From NCBI RefSeq assembly GCF_048569485.1, contig NC_134353.1, positions 429,730,113 to 429,794,112 on the forward strand: 64,000 nucleotides of DNA, given 5' to 3'. Below the pieces are notes generated by a model. The model was given only the letters and a program-made list of their open reading frames with translations, searched no databases and had not been told where the DNA came from. Shown in pieces: positions 43,700 to 56,120 of the stretch. Numbering within the stretch: the stretch's first letter is position 1; every line of letters starts with the position of its first letter. The translations under genes and the position numbers were made by a program. The stretch comes from Anomaloglossus baeobatrachus. Lineage: Eukaryota > Chordata > Amphibia > Anura > Aromobatidae.

Positions 43700-44750
43700 A
43701 GAATTGTCTGAGCCTTGTTCTTTTTTACAGGGTGGAGGTTCTTCTGTGGGTTCTGGCACCATCCCCAAAAAGAAATGTACCACTAAAGTTAAATGTTGTG
43801 CGGTGTGTGATGTTAAACTCCCTGACACCAGTGTTAAAAAGCTCTGCGAGACCTGTATTACAAAACTGATCTCTGAAGAGCAGACTACCCTCCTGTCGGA
43901 GATGAGGTCCATGATATGGGAGGAGGTTCAGGCTGTCGTTGCAAGTCTTGTTCCCCCACCAGAGCCCCCGGCGCCTCCTGCACAAAAACGTCCACGCCTT
44001 CTGTTAGAGTCCTCCGAGGAAGATGAGATGTCCAGGAACTCCGACTCCCCAGGGGAAGATGAGGTCCTGGGTCCCCTGCCTGAAGAAGAGCGGCGTTACT
44101 TATTTTCCGCAGGCGACACGGATGAGTTACTCCGTGCCGTACGGAGAACTATGATGGTGGAGGATACGGAAAAGCCACGGACCATACAGGATGAAATGTT
44201 TGGGCGGCTTCGGTCTCAGCGCCACAGGGTCTTTACAGTAAATCGCCATGTGCGTGCAATGATTCTGGCCGAGTGGGAGGAGGCGGAGAAAAGACTGCTT
44301 GTTCCCAGGGACTTCAAAGCCAGACTGCCGTTTGAACCCGACGACATCAAGGAATGGGAGGATGTTCCCAAAATTGATGTTCCCGTGGCAAAAGTCGCAC
44401 GGAAGACGTCAATTCCGTTTGAGGACTCCTCGGGTCTCCGGGACCCCATGGATAGGGAAGGCTGACGGCCTTCTTAAAAAAGCTTGGGAGGCTTCTGCAG
44501 CCACCATTAAGGCCAACATTGCTGCTACTTCCGTGGCTCGGTCTATGTCCCGTTGGTTATTGGACCTGGAAACTCAGGTTCGGGATGACGTCCCTAGAGA
44601 CGCCATCTTGGAATCCCTTGCTGGCAACAGGATTCATGGCAGATGCTTCCGCTGAGTCTGTGCGTTTTTCTGCCAGGAATGAGGCCCTTACTAATTCTGC
44701 CCGCAGGGCCATATGGTTGAAAACCTGGTCTGGTGACTGAGTGTCCAAAA
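43700..44750 (+). pseudogene. DIRS copy 3 gag-like region (approximate limits)
   Basis: N-terminal CAVC...CETC pairs separated by 12 residues, an acidic middle, then a helical region with RSMSRWLLDLETQV and an AIWLKTWSGD block equivalent to the LWLK block of copies 2 and 5. Role inferred as a structural, nucleic-acid-binding protein. Broken. Confidence 0.75.
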
Positions 44751-44899
44751 ATAAGCTGTGCTCCCTCCCCTTTTCAGGTGCCCAGGTGTTCGGTCCTGCT
44801 TTTAGATGAAATTCTAGAAAAGGCGTCCGATTTAAAAAGGGCGGTTTCCCGGAGGTTAGACCCCCACGTTCCCTTCCCTCCCGGAGGTTTCGGCCCGCT

Positions 44900-46640
44900 A
44901 GGCAGGACTATAAGGGTAGGGGTCAGACGGGCAGGTGGGGTTTCCATAAGGGCGGCCCAGATAAGCAACCCCACTTCGAACCCCGCAGGAAATAGGATAG
45001 ATCCTGATGCCATTATCGGGGGGCTGCTCAGCCAGTTTTTGGGCACCTGGCAACAGATAACTTCCAAGCCATGGGTCCTTCAAGAGGTGGGGGAAGGTCT
45101 ACGGATAGAATTTTCAGGGACTCCCCCCCCAACCAGATTCCTCCTGACGAAACCGCAGTCGCAGTCCCTTGCCAACCGCCTATGGTCGGATGTGGATACC
45201 TTACTACACACCGGAGCAGTCCTCCCGGTTCTAATCTCGGAACAGTTCCAGGGCCACTATTCTTCCCTATTCTCTGTTCCCAAACCCTCCGGAGAACTCC
45301 GGACGATCATAAATTTGAAGCCCCTCAATCGGTGGGTCCGGTACAAAAGATTCCGGATGGAATCAATAAAATCCACCATCCCTCTTCTCAACACCCATTC
45401 CGTCATGGCCACGGTAGATCTGAAAAACACATACTACCACATAGCCATTCACCCACACTACCAGAAATACCTGAGGTTTGCGTTAGAGAGGGATGGAGTA
45501 ATGTATCATTTCCAGTTCCGGTGCCTTCCATTCGGTCTCTCTTCTGCTCCCAGGGTGTTCACGAAGATAATGACGGAAGTTGTGGCGCACCTGCGAAGAT
45601 CCAACGTCTCCATCGTCCCTTACTTGGACGACCTTCTGCTGTTGGCGGATTCCCCGGAGGAGCTCTCCCAGACTATCGCCACCACCTTGACTCTGCTGAC
45701 GTCCCTCGGCTGGATCATAAACGATCAGAAGTCCAATCTCAGGGCGGAGACGAGAAAGGTGTTTCTGGGCATTCTTCTGGACTCCGATGCGCGAACATCC
45801 TTTTTGCCATCTCAAAAAGTAGTCGACATCAGGTCGAAAATCCGGACCTTCGGCCAAAAGAACCAGTGCTCCCTCAGAGAGGCCATGAGCATCCTGGGCA
45901 TGATGACTTCCTGCATCCAATGTGTTCGCTGGAGTCAATTTCACTCCAGGCCACTCCAAAAGCTGATCCTGTCTTACACTGTGGGGTCCCGCTGGTACCT
46001 CCATTGCAAGATTTCTCTGACCCCTCAGGTCATTCAAGGTCTCGATGGGGGATGTGCAGGAAAAATCTTCAATTGGGCGTTCTGTGGACTGTTCGTCCTC
46101 TGTCACGCTCACAACCGATGCCAGTCAGACGGGCTGGGGCGCCCATGTGAACTCCCTTTACTTTCAAGGCAGGTGGCCCCTGGAGGTGTCCACCCAGTCG
46201 TCCAATTTCAGGGAGCTGCAAGCGGTCCGACAGGCTCTACAGGCGGCTCCTCCCTTGTTCCACGGTCGCCATGTTCGGGTCCTCTCGGACAATGTTACGG
46301 CGGTGGCATTCCTTCATCATCAGGGAAGCTCTCACCACCCACCCCTGCAGGCTCTGGCATCACGGATCTTTCAGTGGGCGGAACGCACGGTTCTCTCCAT
46401 CTCGGCTATCCATCTCAGGGGCTTGGACAACCATCTCGCGGACTTCCTGAGCAGGCGCACGATCGACCCATCGGAATGGGAGCTGAAGGACAGTGTCTTT
46501 CAGGATCTGGTCAAAAGATGGGGTACACCCCAGGTAGATTTGTTCGCGTCCAGGACCAATGCCAAACTACAAATCTTCTTCTCTCTGAATCCCCGGGATG
46601 CTCCGGCTGCGATCGACGCCATGGCCCAGCCTTGATCCAT
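44900..46640 (+). pseudogene. DIRS copy 3 reverse transcriptase and RNase H region (approximate limits)
   Basis: Motifs SLFSVPKPSGELRTIINLKP, TVDLKNTYYHIAIH, CLPFGLSSAPRVFTKIM and VPYLDDLLLLADS mark reverse transcriptase; TTDASQTGWGAHV, VLSDNVTAVAFLHHQG and HLADFLSRR mark RNase H. Broken between the two domains. Confidence 0.88.
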
Positions 46641-46899
46641 GGGACTGGTGTACGCCTTTCCACCCCTGCCATTGCTCCCCAGGGTACTCCGGAAGATTCA
46701 ACAGGACGGCGCCCATGTGATTCTCATAGCCCCGTTTTGGCCCAAACAGAGCTGGTTCTCTTTACTCAGAAACCTGTCAGTTGCAGATCCGGTTCTCCTT
46801 CCCCTGACGGGCGATCTCCTCAGCCAGGGTCCAGTGCTTCACCCGGGCCTGGCTCACCTTCAGCTATTGGCCTGGATCTTGAAAGACGGTTCCTGAGAC

Positions 46900-47870
46900 G
46901 GAAAGGCTTGTCGCTTGATGTCATCTCTACACTCCGGGCAAGTCGTAAGAAGATTACCCAGACCATCTACGGGAAAATCTGGAAGAAATTCTGCTCCTTT
47001 CTGGGTGTAGAACCTGCTGACAGTTCTCGGCCTAATGTTCCGAAAATCTTGGATTTCCTGCAACTGGGATTCCGCAAGGGTCTTACGCCTAGCACTTTGA
47101 AGGTCCAAATATCAGCGCTCAGCGTTCTTTGACATGCCACTGGCGTCCAATCCCTGGATTGCCAGATTCATGAAAGGGATTCAGCGCCTTCGCCCTATAA
47201 TTCGGCCCACAGTGCCTCCCTGGGATCTGACCTTGGTGCTCAATGGCCTTTGTGATTCTCCCTTTGAGCCCTTATCTACCATTTCGATGGAACATTTGTC
47301 CTTCAAGACTGTGTTTTTAGTGGCCATCACCACGGCTAAGCAGATTGGTGAATTACAGGCTTTGTCTATCAGGGGGCCGTATCTTCAGGTCCTGGATGAC
47401 AGGATTGTGCTGAAACTTGATCCGACGTTTCGCCCCAAGGTGGTCTCCTCTGCTACCCTAGAACAAGAAGTTTGTTTTTCCATCCTTTTGCCACAACTAC
47501 ACGAACCAAAAGGAACAGCGGCTGCATTCCTTGGATGTGAGGCAGACAGTACTGAGCTATTTGGAGGCCACCCGGAACTGGAGATTGGACTCCACCTTAT
47601 CCCTTCAGTTTAGGGGAAAATATCGAGGCAAATCGGCATCTAAGGCTGTCCTGTCTCGATGGGTTCGGTTCACAATATCCTCAAACTATCAATTGGCGGG
47701 TAAGACCCCGCCAGATCACCTTAGAGCCCACTCCACTAGATCACTATCTACCACATGGGCAGAAAGGGCGGGAGCTTCTTTAGACCAGATTTGTAAAACT
47801 GCCACTTGGTTAGGTCCCAACACTTTTTGTAGACACTACAAGTTGGATGTTCTGTTCTCCCACTAGACCT
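46900..47870 (+). pseudogene. DIRS copy 3 tyrosine recombinase region (approximate limits)
   Basis: An N-terminal helical DNA-binding domain (ITQTIYGKIWKKFCSFL) and a catalytic domain with HLRAHSTRSLSTTWAERA (the H-x-x-R box) and the Tyr-containing TWLGPNTFCRHYK. This enzyme would integrate a circular DNA form instead of an integrase. Broken. Confidence 0.82.
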
Positions 47871-48273
47871 CGTTCGTTAGGAAGGTGCTCCAGGCAGTAG
47901 TCATTCCCCCCCCCCCCCCCCCAAGGATAAATTAATTTTGGTATTCTGTGGTGCTGTCATGTGGTCCTGGAAAATAGGAATTACTACCTACCGGTAATGA
48001 TGTTAACAGGATCCATCATGACAGCACCCTTATTTCCCTCCCTTTTGTTTCTACTGCGTGTGCATTTACATTGTATGTAGCTCAAGCATGAATAAACGTG
48101 GTGTTATACCCATCCTGGTGTGGTACTTGAAAAGCCACTGGAGAGGTTGGGAGGGGGAGGGGTTTTTAACCTCTTGTGTTCCTGTCCCGTAGAGGGTGGA
48201 GGAAGCAACTTCTGTGGTGCTGTCATGATGGATCCTGGAAACATCATTACCGGTAAGTAGTAATTCCTATTTT

Positions 48274-50966
48274 CTCTAGTCATCCTCCACGACAGCACAC
48301 AAGTTAACTCTCCTCCCTTATAGGGACAGGAAACACAGAGGTTAAAAAAAAAAACCTTCCCCACCTCCCATCTCCAGTGTTGTTTCCTCTCTCTATGGGG
48401 CACGAAGAGGTTACCTGCGGTGCTTCCATGGCCGGTGATGAGAATGCCGCATACAAACTTTCCTTACCAACCGGGCAGCTGAGGTCGGAGCTAACCCGCC
48501 GCCTCCTCAATCGCTGCTCCAGTCTCCTTGGGATTCGGACCTGCCTGCCCCTCTTGAACCTCTTAGAGGTAAAGCGGGGCAGGCTGACTCGCCGGGGTCT
48601 CCCAGAGCTCCCCAGAACCTCCTCACGCTTGGTCACTGCCCCGTGGTGGTAAAATGGCACTCGCCCCGTTAGGTGGCCTGCACCCCCTGACCGATGGAGG
48701 GGGTGGAGTCACCCACTCAGTGGGATGCTGGGTTATCATCCGGACTTCATAAAGATCCCAGTGAGAGAACTTTCCAGGTTGAACTGAGGATGGAGGGAGA
48801 TCGCTGTACCAACTCTGCTTCTGTGGAGGCCAACACAGCCCCCGGTTCAGTGAGTATACTGCAACCTAGTATAAAGTTGGGGTATACATGCTTCACTTGG
48901 TTAGTGTCTTATATGTTGGAGTTCTCTCCTCCTCCTGGGATGTATTTTTACAGCTTCTTCTCACCCCCCCCCCCCCAACCTTAGGGAGTCAAGAATGTTG
49001 CACCCAAGAAGACCTCCAGCCGTAAATGTTTTGTGAAGCAAGAAGTTTCCTTTGGGTCAGAATAAGAGACTATGCCAACCTTGTACTGACTGTAGTTGGA
49101 GAGGAAGAACCCTCCCTCATTGAAGAGTTAAGCCTGGTGCATCAGGAGGTTGTCTTCCCTAGCATCCCTCTTCCAGCCTCTTCCCACTGCAGCCCCAGCA
49201 CCCAAGAAAAGTAAACTTAGCCCCATGGAGGAGTCAGAGTCAGACGCTGTAGAAGGTACTTCATCACTACCAGAAGAGGTAATAGGAGGATGAAGGTATC
49301 TCTTTAGTGGATAAAGTCGATGCCAAATATTTCTTCTCCATGGATGATATGGATGAGCTACTGGGAGCTGTGTTTGACGCTATGGTGGTTGAGGAAGAGA
49401 AATCGGCGAGGTCCGTACAGGAGGAAATATTTGGAGGTTTAAGAACCAGAAGAAAAGTAGGATTCCTGGTGCATGAGATAATCAGACAAGTGATTCTTCA
49501 GGAGTGGGAAGCCCCAGAAAAGACGCCTTACCATTCCTCGGGAATTGGGGAACCGCTTCCCGCTAGAAATGATCCCACCTGCTGCTAGGAGGTGCTGAAG
49601 GTGGATGTGGAAGTATCCAGAGTGGCCAGAAGGACTACTCTTCCCTTTGAAGATAGCTCACAATTTAAGGATCCCGTGGACCGTTAGATTGACAGCCTTC
49701 TTAGAAAGTCCTGCGAGACCGCGGCGATTCTACATAGGACCGGGGTGGCCTCTACATGTGTAGCCAGATCATTGTTCGGGTGGCTAAGCCAGCTATAGGA
49801 CCATCTCGCCCAAGACACCCCAAAAGAAGATTTCCTGGCTTCTCTTCCACTTCTACAAAAGGTGATGGGATTTCTTGCAGATTCATCGGCAGAGTCAGTC
49901 CAGGTGGCATCAAGAAGTGTGGTGCTTTCAAATTCTGCAAAACGAGCCCTTTAGCTTAAACTTTTGGAGTGGCGATGCAGATTCCCAGGCTCCACCTACC
50001 CAGTACCAAGGGAAGAGTAAAACGGGCCGGTGGAGTTATAAAAAAGGGGGAAAAGGTAGGAACATCTTTTATGTCCCAGAAGATCAGAGCCATCACGAAG
50101 ACAAGCGATGATGCCATTAGAATAGGGGGTCGTCTATTGGGGTTTCTTAATCAGTGGCAAGAGATTTCTTCAAACCAGTGGGTCATAAACGCCATCAAGG
50201 ATGGCCTAAGAATAGAATTTGCCACATACCCTCCACAATGTCTATGGGTCACCCCTCCCCTTCTCAGGGATTACAAGACACCCTTATGCTAAGCATTCAG
50301 AATCTCCAAAAGATAGGAATAATATCTTCAGTACCAGAGAAAGAGGTGGGTCACTGTCACTATTCCCATCTGTTCTTGGTATTTTTTTTTTTAACGGCAC
50401 ACCCAGGTTGATAATAAATTTGAAACCGTTAAATCGACACATCATCGTCTACAGACTATTCAAAATGGATTCCATCAAATCCACCACATCTCTTATCGGT
50501 CACGGGTTTTTCATGGCTACTATCAATTTTAAAGGATGCATATTATCACGTCCCAATCTGTCACTCTCTCAAAAAATTCTTGCGTTTTGCGGTTCGTCAC
50601 AACGGGCATCTCCGTCAATTCACACTACCAATTCAACGCCCTCCCGTTTGGTCTCTCTTCAGCCTTTCGGGTCTTCACCAAGATAATGGGGCAGGTGGAG
50701 GCGTTCATACGAATTTAGAACATTTGCATGATTCCTTATCTCGACGACTTCCTGGTAGTGGCCCCCTCTACCCAGTTGCTCCAACAGGTGCAGACGACCC
50801 TCTGGATCCTACACAGATTGGGATGGGTGATAAACCCTCAAATCGGATCTACTTTACTTTACAAGAAAGATCTTCCTCAGAGTTATGCTGGATTCCATCA
50901 AACAAATGTCCTTTTCTGTCCATAGACAAACAATTGGGGATCAAAAACAAAGTTTCGACCAAATAG
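48274..50966 (+). mobile_element. DIRS retroelement copy 4 (subfamily A), 3'-truncated old fossil
   Basis: Left terminal repeat (about 48.27-48.40 kb, with CCACGACAGCACACAAGTTA), gag-like region (about 48.9-49.95 kb, with a MDDMDELLGAVFDAM block homologous to copy 3), and reverse transcriptase up to about 50.95 kb (MIPYLDDFLVVAPS). It ends within the reverse transcriptase; RNase H, recombinase and right repeat are absent. Heavily broken, with many disruptions, and clearly older than copy 3. Confidence 0.85.
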
Positions 50967-51293
50967 TTTTGTTTTTTTTTTAAGCAACTTAATGCGGCAT
51001 GTTGTAAACTGGTGTGGTGAAATACAAAATCAAGACTTGCACGGAATCTCCTCTGTAAACATATAAGTAGAGGAGGGGCAGCTTTACTAGACTTCAGGAA
51101 CTATCACAGAGCAGCTGTCCTCATCAGAATCATAGATTGGTTCTGTTAAGGTCATAAATTTAGTGATGCAATCTAATTGTGCATCTACCTTAACCCCATC
51201 TGCATCCAAATCATGAGTCATTTGTTAGTAGCATGCATACTATTCTTCCATACAGACCAGAGAAATGACACGGATCTGCATGGAAAATATGAC
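50967..51293. other. Unassigned sequence
   Basis: Begins with a T run (about 50970-50981). No gene or repeat recognised. Confidence 0.4.
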
Positions 51294-51295
51294 TA

Positions 51296-52333
51296 CCGTA
51301 TTTTTCGGACTAATAAGACGCACCGGACTATAAGACGCACCCTGGTTTTAGAGGAGGAAAATAGGAAAATAAAACTTTAAGCAAAAAAATGTGGTCATGA
51401 CACACTGTTATGGGGCAAGGATCTGCTGCTGACACTGTTATGGGGGTAATGTCCCCAAATTCTCTACTAAGGTACCCCATCCTGGTAATGATCCTTCTGC
51501 CTTGTATATGATCCTGCTCATATACCCCTATCCTGCTCATATACCCCTATCCTCATATTCCCCCATCCATCCTGCTCATACTCCCATCCTGTTCATATAC
51601 CCCATCCTGTTCATATACCCCCATCCTGTTCATATACCCCCCATCCATCCTGCTCATATACTCCCATCCTGCTATATGCCCCCATTGTGCTCATATACCA
51701 TCCTGGTATATGGCCTGTATCCTATAGCACAGAGAAAAAAAATAAACGTTTATACTCCCCTTTTCCTCACTCCATGCAGCACCCATCATCTTCCTCTCTG
51801 CGCCGCTGACCTGTGTGTGTGGAGCCGTTCCCCTGCAGCATCACAATGTCTTCCTGTCTGTGCTGATCAGCACAGATCAGCTGCCCGCCACAGACTGGAA
51901 GACATCACGTGCTGTAGAGGGACGGCTCCACACACTGGGACGGGTGAGTACACTGATTCACTGCACCCCGCGCTGATGATGACTCGCGGGGGGCAGTGAA
52001 TACAGCCGCACATGATCATTCCAGGCTGTAATTGCCAGGAGTGATCATGCGGACCGGCTCTTTACTATGCGCGTGTCCCCGCTCGTCCTCCCGCCCACCT
52101 GTCAATGCCGGCTTCTGCGCTGAGATGGGCGGGAGGACGGGCGTGCATATGTAATGAGCGGGCCCACGTGGTCACAGCAGGCTGCTACATCCTGCTCATG
52201 CCCCCGGTGACCCGCTCCACCGCAGCACCCTCATTCCCGGCCGCAGCCCTATAGTCAGACCATAAGACGCACCCCCAACTTTCCCCCAACATTTGGGGGG
52301 AAATAAGTGCGTCTTATGGTCCGAAAAATACGG
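51296..52333. mobile_element. TA-flanked DNA transposon with CCGTATTTTTCGGAC ends
   Basis: 1038 bp. Starts CCGTATTTTTCGGAC and ends GTCCGAAAAATACGG, with TA on both sides (51294-51295, 52334-52335). The first 60 bp contain two GACTAAGACGCACC-type sub-repeats, and the 3' end has CATAAGACGCACC again. It includes an imperfect tandem of CCCATCCTGCTCATATAC units (about 51520-51690) and GC-rich CGCTGACC/CAGCACAG blocks. No transposase. The superfamily is suggested only by the TA duplication. Confidence 0.85.
51490..51700. repeat. Imperfect tandem repeat, about 18-28 bp units
   Basis: Repeated CATCCTGCTCATATACCCC variants, about eight units, within the TA-flanked element. The proline-rich open frame across it is a by-product. 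Confidence 0.85.
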
Positions 52334-52335
52334 TA

Positions 52336-53031
52336 CTTTTTAATTACGGAAGTTCATACATTTAAAGGAAACTAGTTGGCTAGGAGCCAACAATACGTAA
52401 CACGTCTCCTATTGGGTAAACTATCATAGAGCTTATTCTGTGATATACAATATACTGTAATGTACAATGCATTTCCTCATTTATATTATGCTATGTCAGC
52501 ATGATTCACTTGTCACATTAAAGTCCAGACTGATGAGTCTTATGTCTGAATGCAGATATAGGTGTGGTACACAGTTCAAGCACTTATCTTAAATTCTGGT
52601 TTTTGGATATCTTCATATAACTCTTATATACTTTAATACTCATAATCTTGTCCATAACAGTTCCATTGTGCGGATGTAAAGCAGTGGGTCTCTCTTAATT
52701 TGACTGATGAAAGATCATTCTCATCTTCACTCCCTTGGGTCTTCAAAAAGTCCCGTCAACAGCTCATACTACATGCTTCACTGACACGAGATCTACTTAG
52801 AATTTGGGATAATCCTTTAACGAAACAAGCTCTCTCGGGAAAAATTACTGCTTTAGAGAGCACGGCAAGACGCATTTCGGCTAAAACTTTTATCATTGCC
52901 ATGATACACATTGCTATTTTACTGGGATATAAGAAGGAAAAAACTCCTAAGGTAGGTGGTGCTATAATTATTCCGTAATTGATCACACTTGTGAGCTTCC
53001 ACATATAACATTGACTATTTAAAATCAAGTG
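52336..53031. other. Unassigned sequence with one small open frame
   Basis: A 92-codon open frame at 52700-52978 (+) encodes a peptide containing LTRDLLRIWDNPLTKQ. I do not recognise it and see no splice or start context that would support a gene. Otherwise AT-rich. Confidence 0.35.
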
Positions 53032-53998
53032 TTAAAGGGGTAGTTCACCCATTTTTTTTATTTTCTGTAGGAGTTCTACTTACCTTTCTAGGCGTTTTCT
53101 CCTTTTGGCTTCTGTTTCCAGTTCTGGCACTGAGCGGCGCTATCCTGCACGCTCAGTGCCGAACACATGACCCCCTGGAGCTGTGGCCGCCAGCATCTGA
53201 CGTCCCGGCATTTCCGGGCTCTCAAACAAGACGGGTACGTCAGAGGAGGCTGGCACCACTCACACTGAGTGACAGGGCTGTGGGCGGTGACTACCGCACA
53301 TCACAGCCCAGTATCGAGGGGAGGATCCGGAGGACGTCAGTGTGGAGCCGGCGTCCTGCAGATGGTGAGGCACGGGGCGCCAGTGTGCAGTTGGGGGGGG
53401 GGGGGGTGGTGGTTCTTCAGCTGAATCCCCCCCTGCACGTAAGTATGTGCTCATACTTTCCACCCGCCCGCTCTGCTGCGATGTCAGGAGAGCGGCCGGT
53501 GTCGGGCAGTGTGGTCATCTGCTCCTCCCAGCAGCAAGACACTGACAGGCATGTCACCGCTGTGCTCTGCCACCTGTCCTGCTGCATGGGACCAACTGTC
53601 TGCACTCTGTCACCTGCACCACAAGTCACAGAGTGGAGACAGTGACATGTAGCATCCGGTCACCTGCACAACAAGTCCGAGTGGAGACAGTGACATGCTC
53701 TGCTCTGACACATAGTGTGCTGCATGTCACTATCTGTCTCCACTCTGGGACTTGTTGTGCAGGTGACCGGATGATACATGTCAATAACTGCCCCACTCTG
53801 AGACTTGTTCAGGTGACAGTGTATACAGTTGTAACAATGCAGCAGAAGTCACAGAGTGGAGCAAGTTAGTGACATCTATCATCCGGTCACCTGCACAACA
53901 AGTCCCAGAGTGGATACAGTGACATGCAGCACACTATGTGTCAGAGCAGAGCATGTCACCAACTTGCTCTGCTGTGTCATCTGCGGTGCTGCATGTCA
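53032..53998. mobile_element. Left end of a T2/Kolobok-type MITE
   Basis: TTAAAGGGGTAGTTCACCC at 53032 matches the TTAAAGGRR start of the T2 MITE family described in Xenopus, which duplicates TTAA. No matching right end was found in the window; the element is probably interrupted by the block at 53999. It contains a G run at about 53395-53406. Confidence 0.5.
53575..53965. repeat. Shuffled direct and inverted repeats (CACCTGCACAACAAGTC family)
   Basis: The unit GTCACCTGCACAACAAGTCC followed by GAGTGGAGACAGTGACATG occurs at least three times in direct and at least twice in inverted orientation. It may form cruciforms. No coding content. Confidence 0.8.
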
Positions 53999-55370
53999 CG
54001 TTTTTGCCGCGATTTGGTGCGTTTTTTGCTGCGTTTTTGCTCACTGCGTTTTTAATCAGTGCACAATGCCATTAAAGATTGTTGATGAAAAAAAAAAAAA
54101 GGTCTGATGTCATTTCCTTATTCAAAATGTTCATTGTATGCAGGAGAGCAGACAGCAGCTGCAGAATTACAAGGCTCAGCATCCTCCATTCACTAGTGTA
54201 TGCAGGAGAGCAGACAGAAGCTGCAGAACTACAAGGCTCAGCATCCTCCATCCAGGACTGTATGCAGTTTTTTACCCAAACAGAAAAAAAAAATGACATG
54301 GGCTTCGCCATATTTTTGTATGCTAGCCGGGTACAGCAGGCAGGTACGGGCTGCCCCAGCTGCTATTTGTACCCGGCTGGGAACCAAAAATATAGAGAAG
54401 CCCTTTTTTTTTTTTTTAATTATTTCATGAATTTCATGAAATAATTTAAAAAAAATGACGTGAGCTTCGCCTTATTTTGGTGTCCAGCCGGGTACAACTA
54501 GGCAGCTGGGGATTGGAATCCACAGTGAAGGGTGCCCAAGCTTTCTGGGCACCCCCACTGCGAATTGCAGTCCGCAGCCACCCCAGAAAATGGCGCTTTC
54601 ATAGAAGCGCCATCTTCTGGCGCTGTATCCAACTCTTCCAGCTGCCCTGATGCCGGGTGGCTAGCTGGGTAATAATGGAGTTAGGGCTAGCTGTATATTA
54701 TCAGCTAGCCCTAAGCCCGAAATTCATGGTGTCACGCCAATATTAGACATGGCCACCATGAATTTCTAGTAATGATAAAATAAAAAAACACAACACACAG
54801 AGAAATATTTTTATTAGAAATAAAACACAACACAATTAGTGACTCCATCTTTATTGAAATAAACCCCCCTCCGCAGTAATCCTGGGTTAGGGTCCCGCGC
54901 CGTCCAATCCGGATCCAATATCATCTGATCGGTTTGCTGGAAGGCAAAGCGATCAGATGATGTGTCAGGTTAAAGGATGTGAATCACATCATACATCAGC
55001 TGATTGTATAATCAGCTTTTATACAATCAGCTGATGCATCAGTAGAAAAAAAAATAAAAATAAATAAATACATACTTATGTGCTGATTACCGGCAGCTCC
55101 TGCAGCGGAGTCTGATCCTGGCCCATCACTGCAGGAGCTGCCGGTAATCAGCTGATGAAGTCCCCTGACGGCAGGATCAGCTGATAGCCGGCCGCCGGCA
55201 CCGCGAGAATCGATCAGCTGATGCGTCAGGTGACTGCATCAGGTGATCCACCGCCAGGTCCTGCAAGCTTCGTACGTGCCCCGGGGAGACTGCACACAGC
55301 CGAAGCGGCGGTACCGAGACAGGGGCTGGAAGCAGGCATGGCACCGGGACCCTGCAGACAGGTGAGTATG

Positions 55371-55372
<2 letters not shown>
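53999..55372. mobile_element. Second copy of Harbinger-like element B, inverted, both ends missing
   Basis: Matches 13306-15065 in inverse orientation: TTTTTGCCGCGATTTGGTGC first, then the minisatellite with about two units, the ATTTCATGAAATAATT fold-back, the AATAAA cassette, and the CAGCTGAT-rich block. Terminal repeats are absent on both sides. It includes the same 62-bp unit at much lower copy number. Confidence 0.85.
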
Positions 55373-55426
<54 letters not shown>

Positions 55427-55480
55427 TATACGCACACACACACTGTATATACACACACACACTGTATATACGCGCACACA
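55373..55480. repeat. (CA)n microsatellite and CACTGTATATAC repeats
   Basis: About 24 CA units (55375-55420), then irregular ACACACTGTATATACGC units to about 55480. Confidence 0.95.
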
Positions 55481-56052
55481 CACTTTCTTCCCCTGGCTGT
55501 GTAGAGCTGCTGCTGTCTGTGTGATTGCTCTCAGTGCACATCCACTGGGAAGAGGCAGGGAGGAGGGTTTGGGTGGGAGCAGAGTGGGTGTATTAGACAC
55601 AATGGGTGTGTTAGATAAGCTAGACACCGCCCTAGAGCCACAAAGAATTCTGGGACTTGTAGGAACTGAACACAGGAAGTCAGAGGAGAGATTAACCCCA
55701 TCAGAGCTGGAGCCAGCAATGAGCATGTGCTGCTAGTGCACAATAAAAGGTAATTTTGCTGAAAAAACATAATAGATGTGTTGAGGGGCACATATTAGCA
55801 AGATTTATCAGAAAAAAAAAATCAGTTTTGGTAACTGGACAAAAAAAAAGGCTGATACGCTAGCAGTAATTTTCTAAATAATTTACAATACATGATATAA
55901 CAGATTATGTATACAGAAATTACTTTCACCATATTAACATATGCAAAGAGAAAAAACAAAGGACCCTCAATATAATTTTAGCACAGGATTATATTTATGA
56001 ATTTAGAACAGAACGGGCTATAGTTATTAACATTAGGATCATTATATTGAGA
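55481..56052. other. Unassigned sequence
   Basis: Contains GGGACTTGTAGGAACTGAAC and GAGCATGTGCTGCTAGTGCA, which may be the remainder of the interrupted T2-type element. No gene recognised. Confidence 0.35.
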
Positions 56053-56120
56053 CTAGAAGGTGGCCCGATTCTACGCATCGGGTATTCTAGAATTTACGTA
56101 TTGTGTAGTTCATGTATGAT

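Larger units (their letters stand above)
43053..48273 (+). mobile_element. DIRS retroelement copy 3 (subfamily A), fossil with both ends
   Basis: Left terminal repeat (about 43.05-43.16 kb, with CCACATGACAGCACCACAGG), gag-like region (about 43.7-44.75 kb), reverse transcriptase and RNase H (about 44.9-46.6 kb), connecting region, tyrosine recombinase (about 46.9-47.87 kb), internal complementary region (about 47.94-48.03 kb) and right terminal repeat (about 48.11-48.27 kb). The terminal repeats are inverted, as in DIRS elements, and the internal region is complementary to both outer ends. Broken, with about half a dozen disruptions. A fairly recent copy by its complete ends. It abuts DIRS copy 4 without a spacer. 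Confidence 0.9.

Noticed and set aside
44774-45067. Possible separate host gene on the minus strand
   Set aside because: It is antisense to the DIRS copy 3 gag/reverse transcriptase junction; there is no start context and no homology.
45071-46150. A 359-codon open frame and a 209-codon antisense frame
   Set aside because: Both overlap the DIRS copy 3 reverse transcriptase in other frames and show no independent homology; they are shadows.
52700-52978. A 92-codon open frame as a real gene
   Set aside because: No recognisable domain, start context or splice site; kept only as unassigned sequence.
56040-56110. Penelope-like end for the CCCGATTCTACGCATCGGG hairpin
   Set aside because: Read on the minus strand, the hairpin followed by CTAG and T, together with a 5' TC at 63984, fits a Helitron much better.
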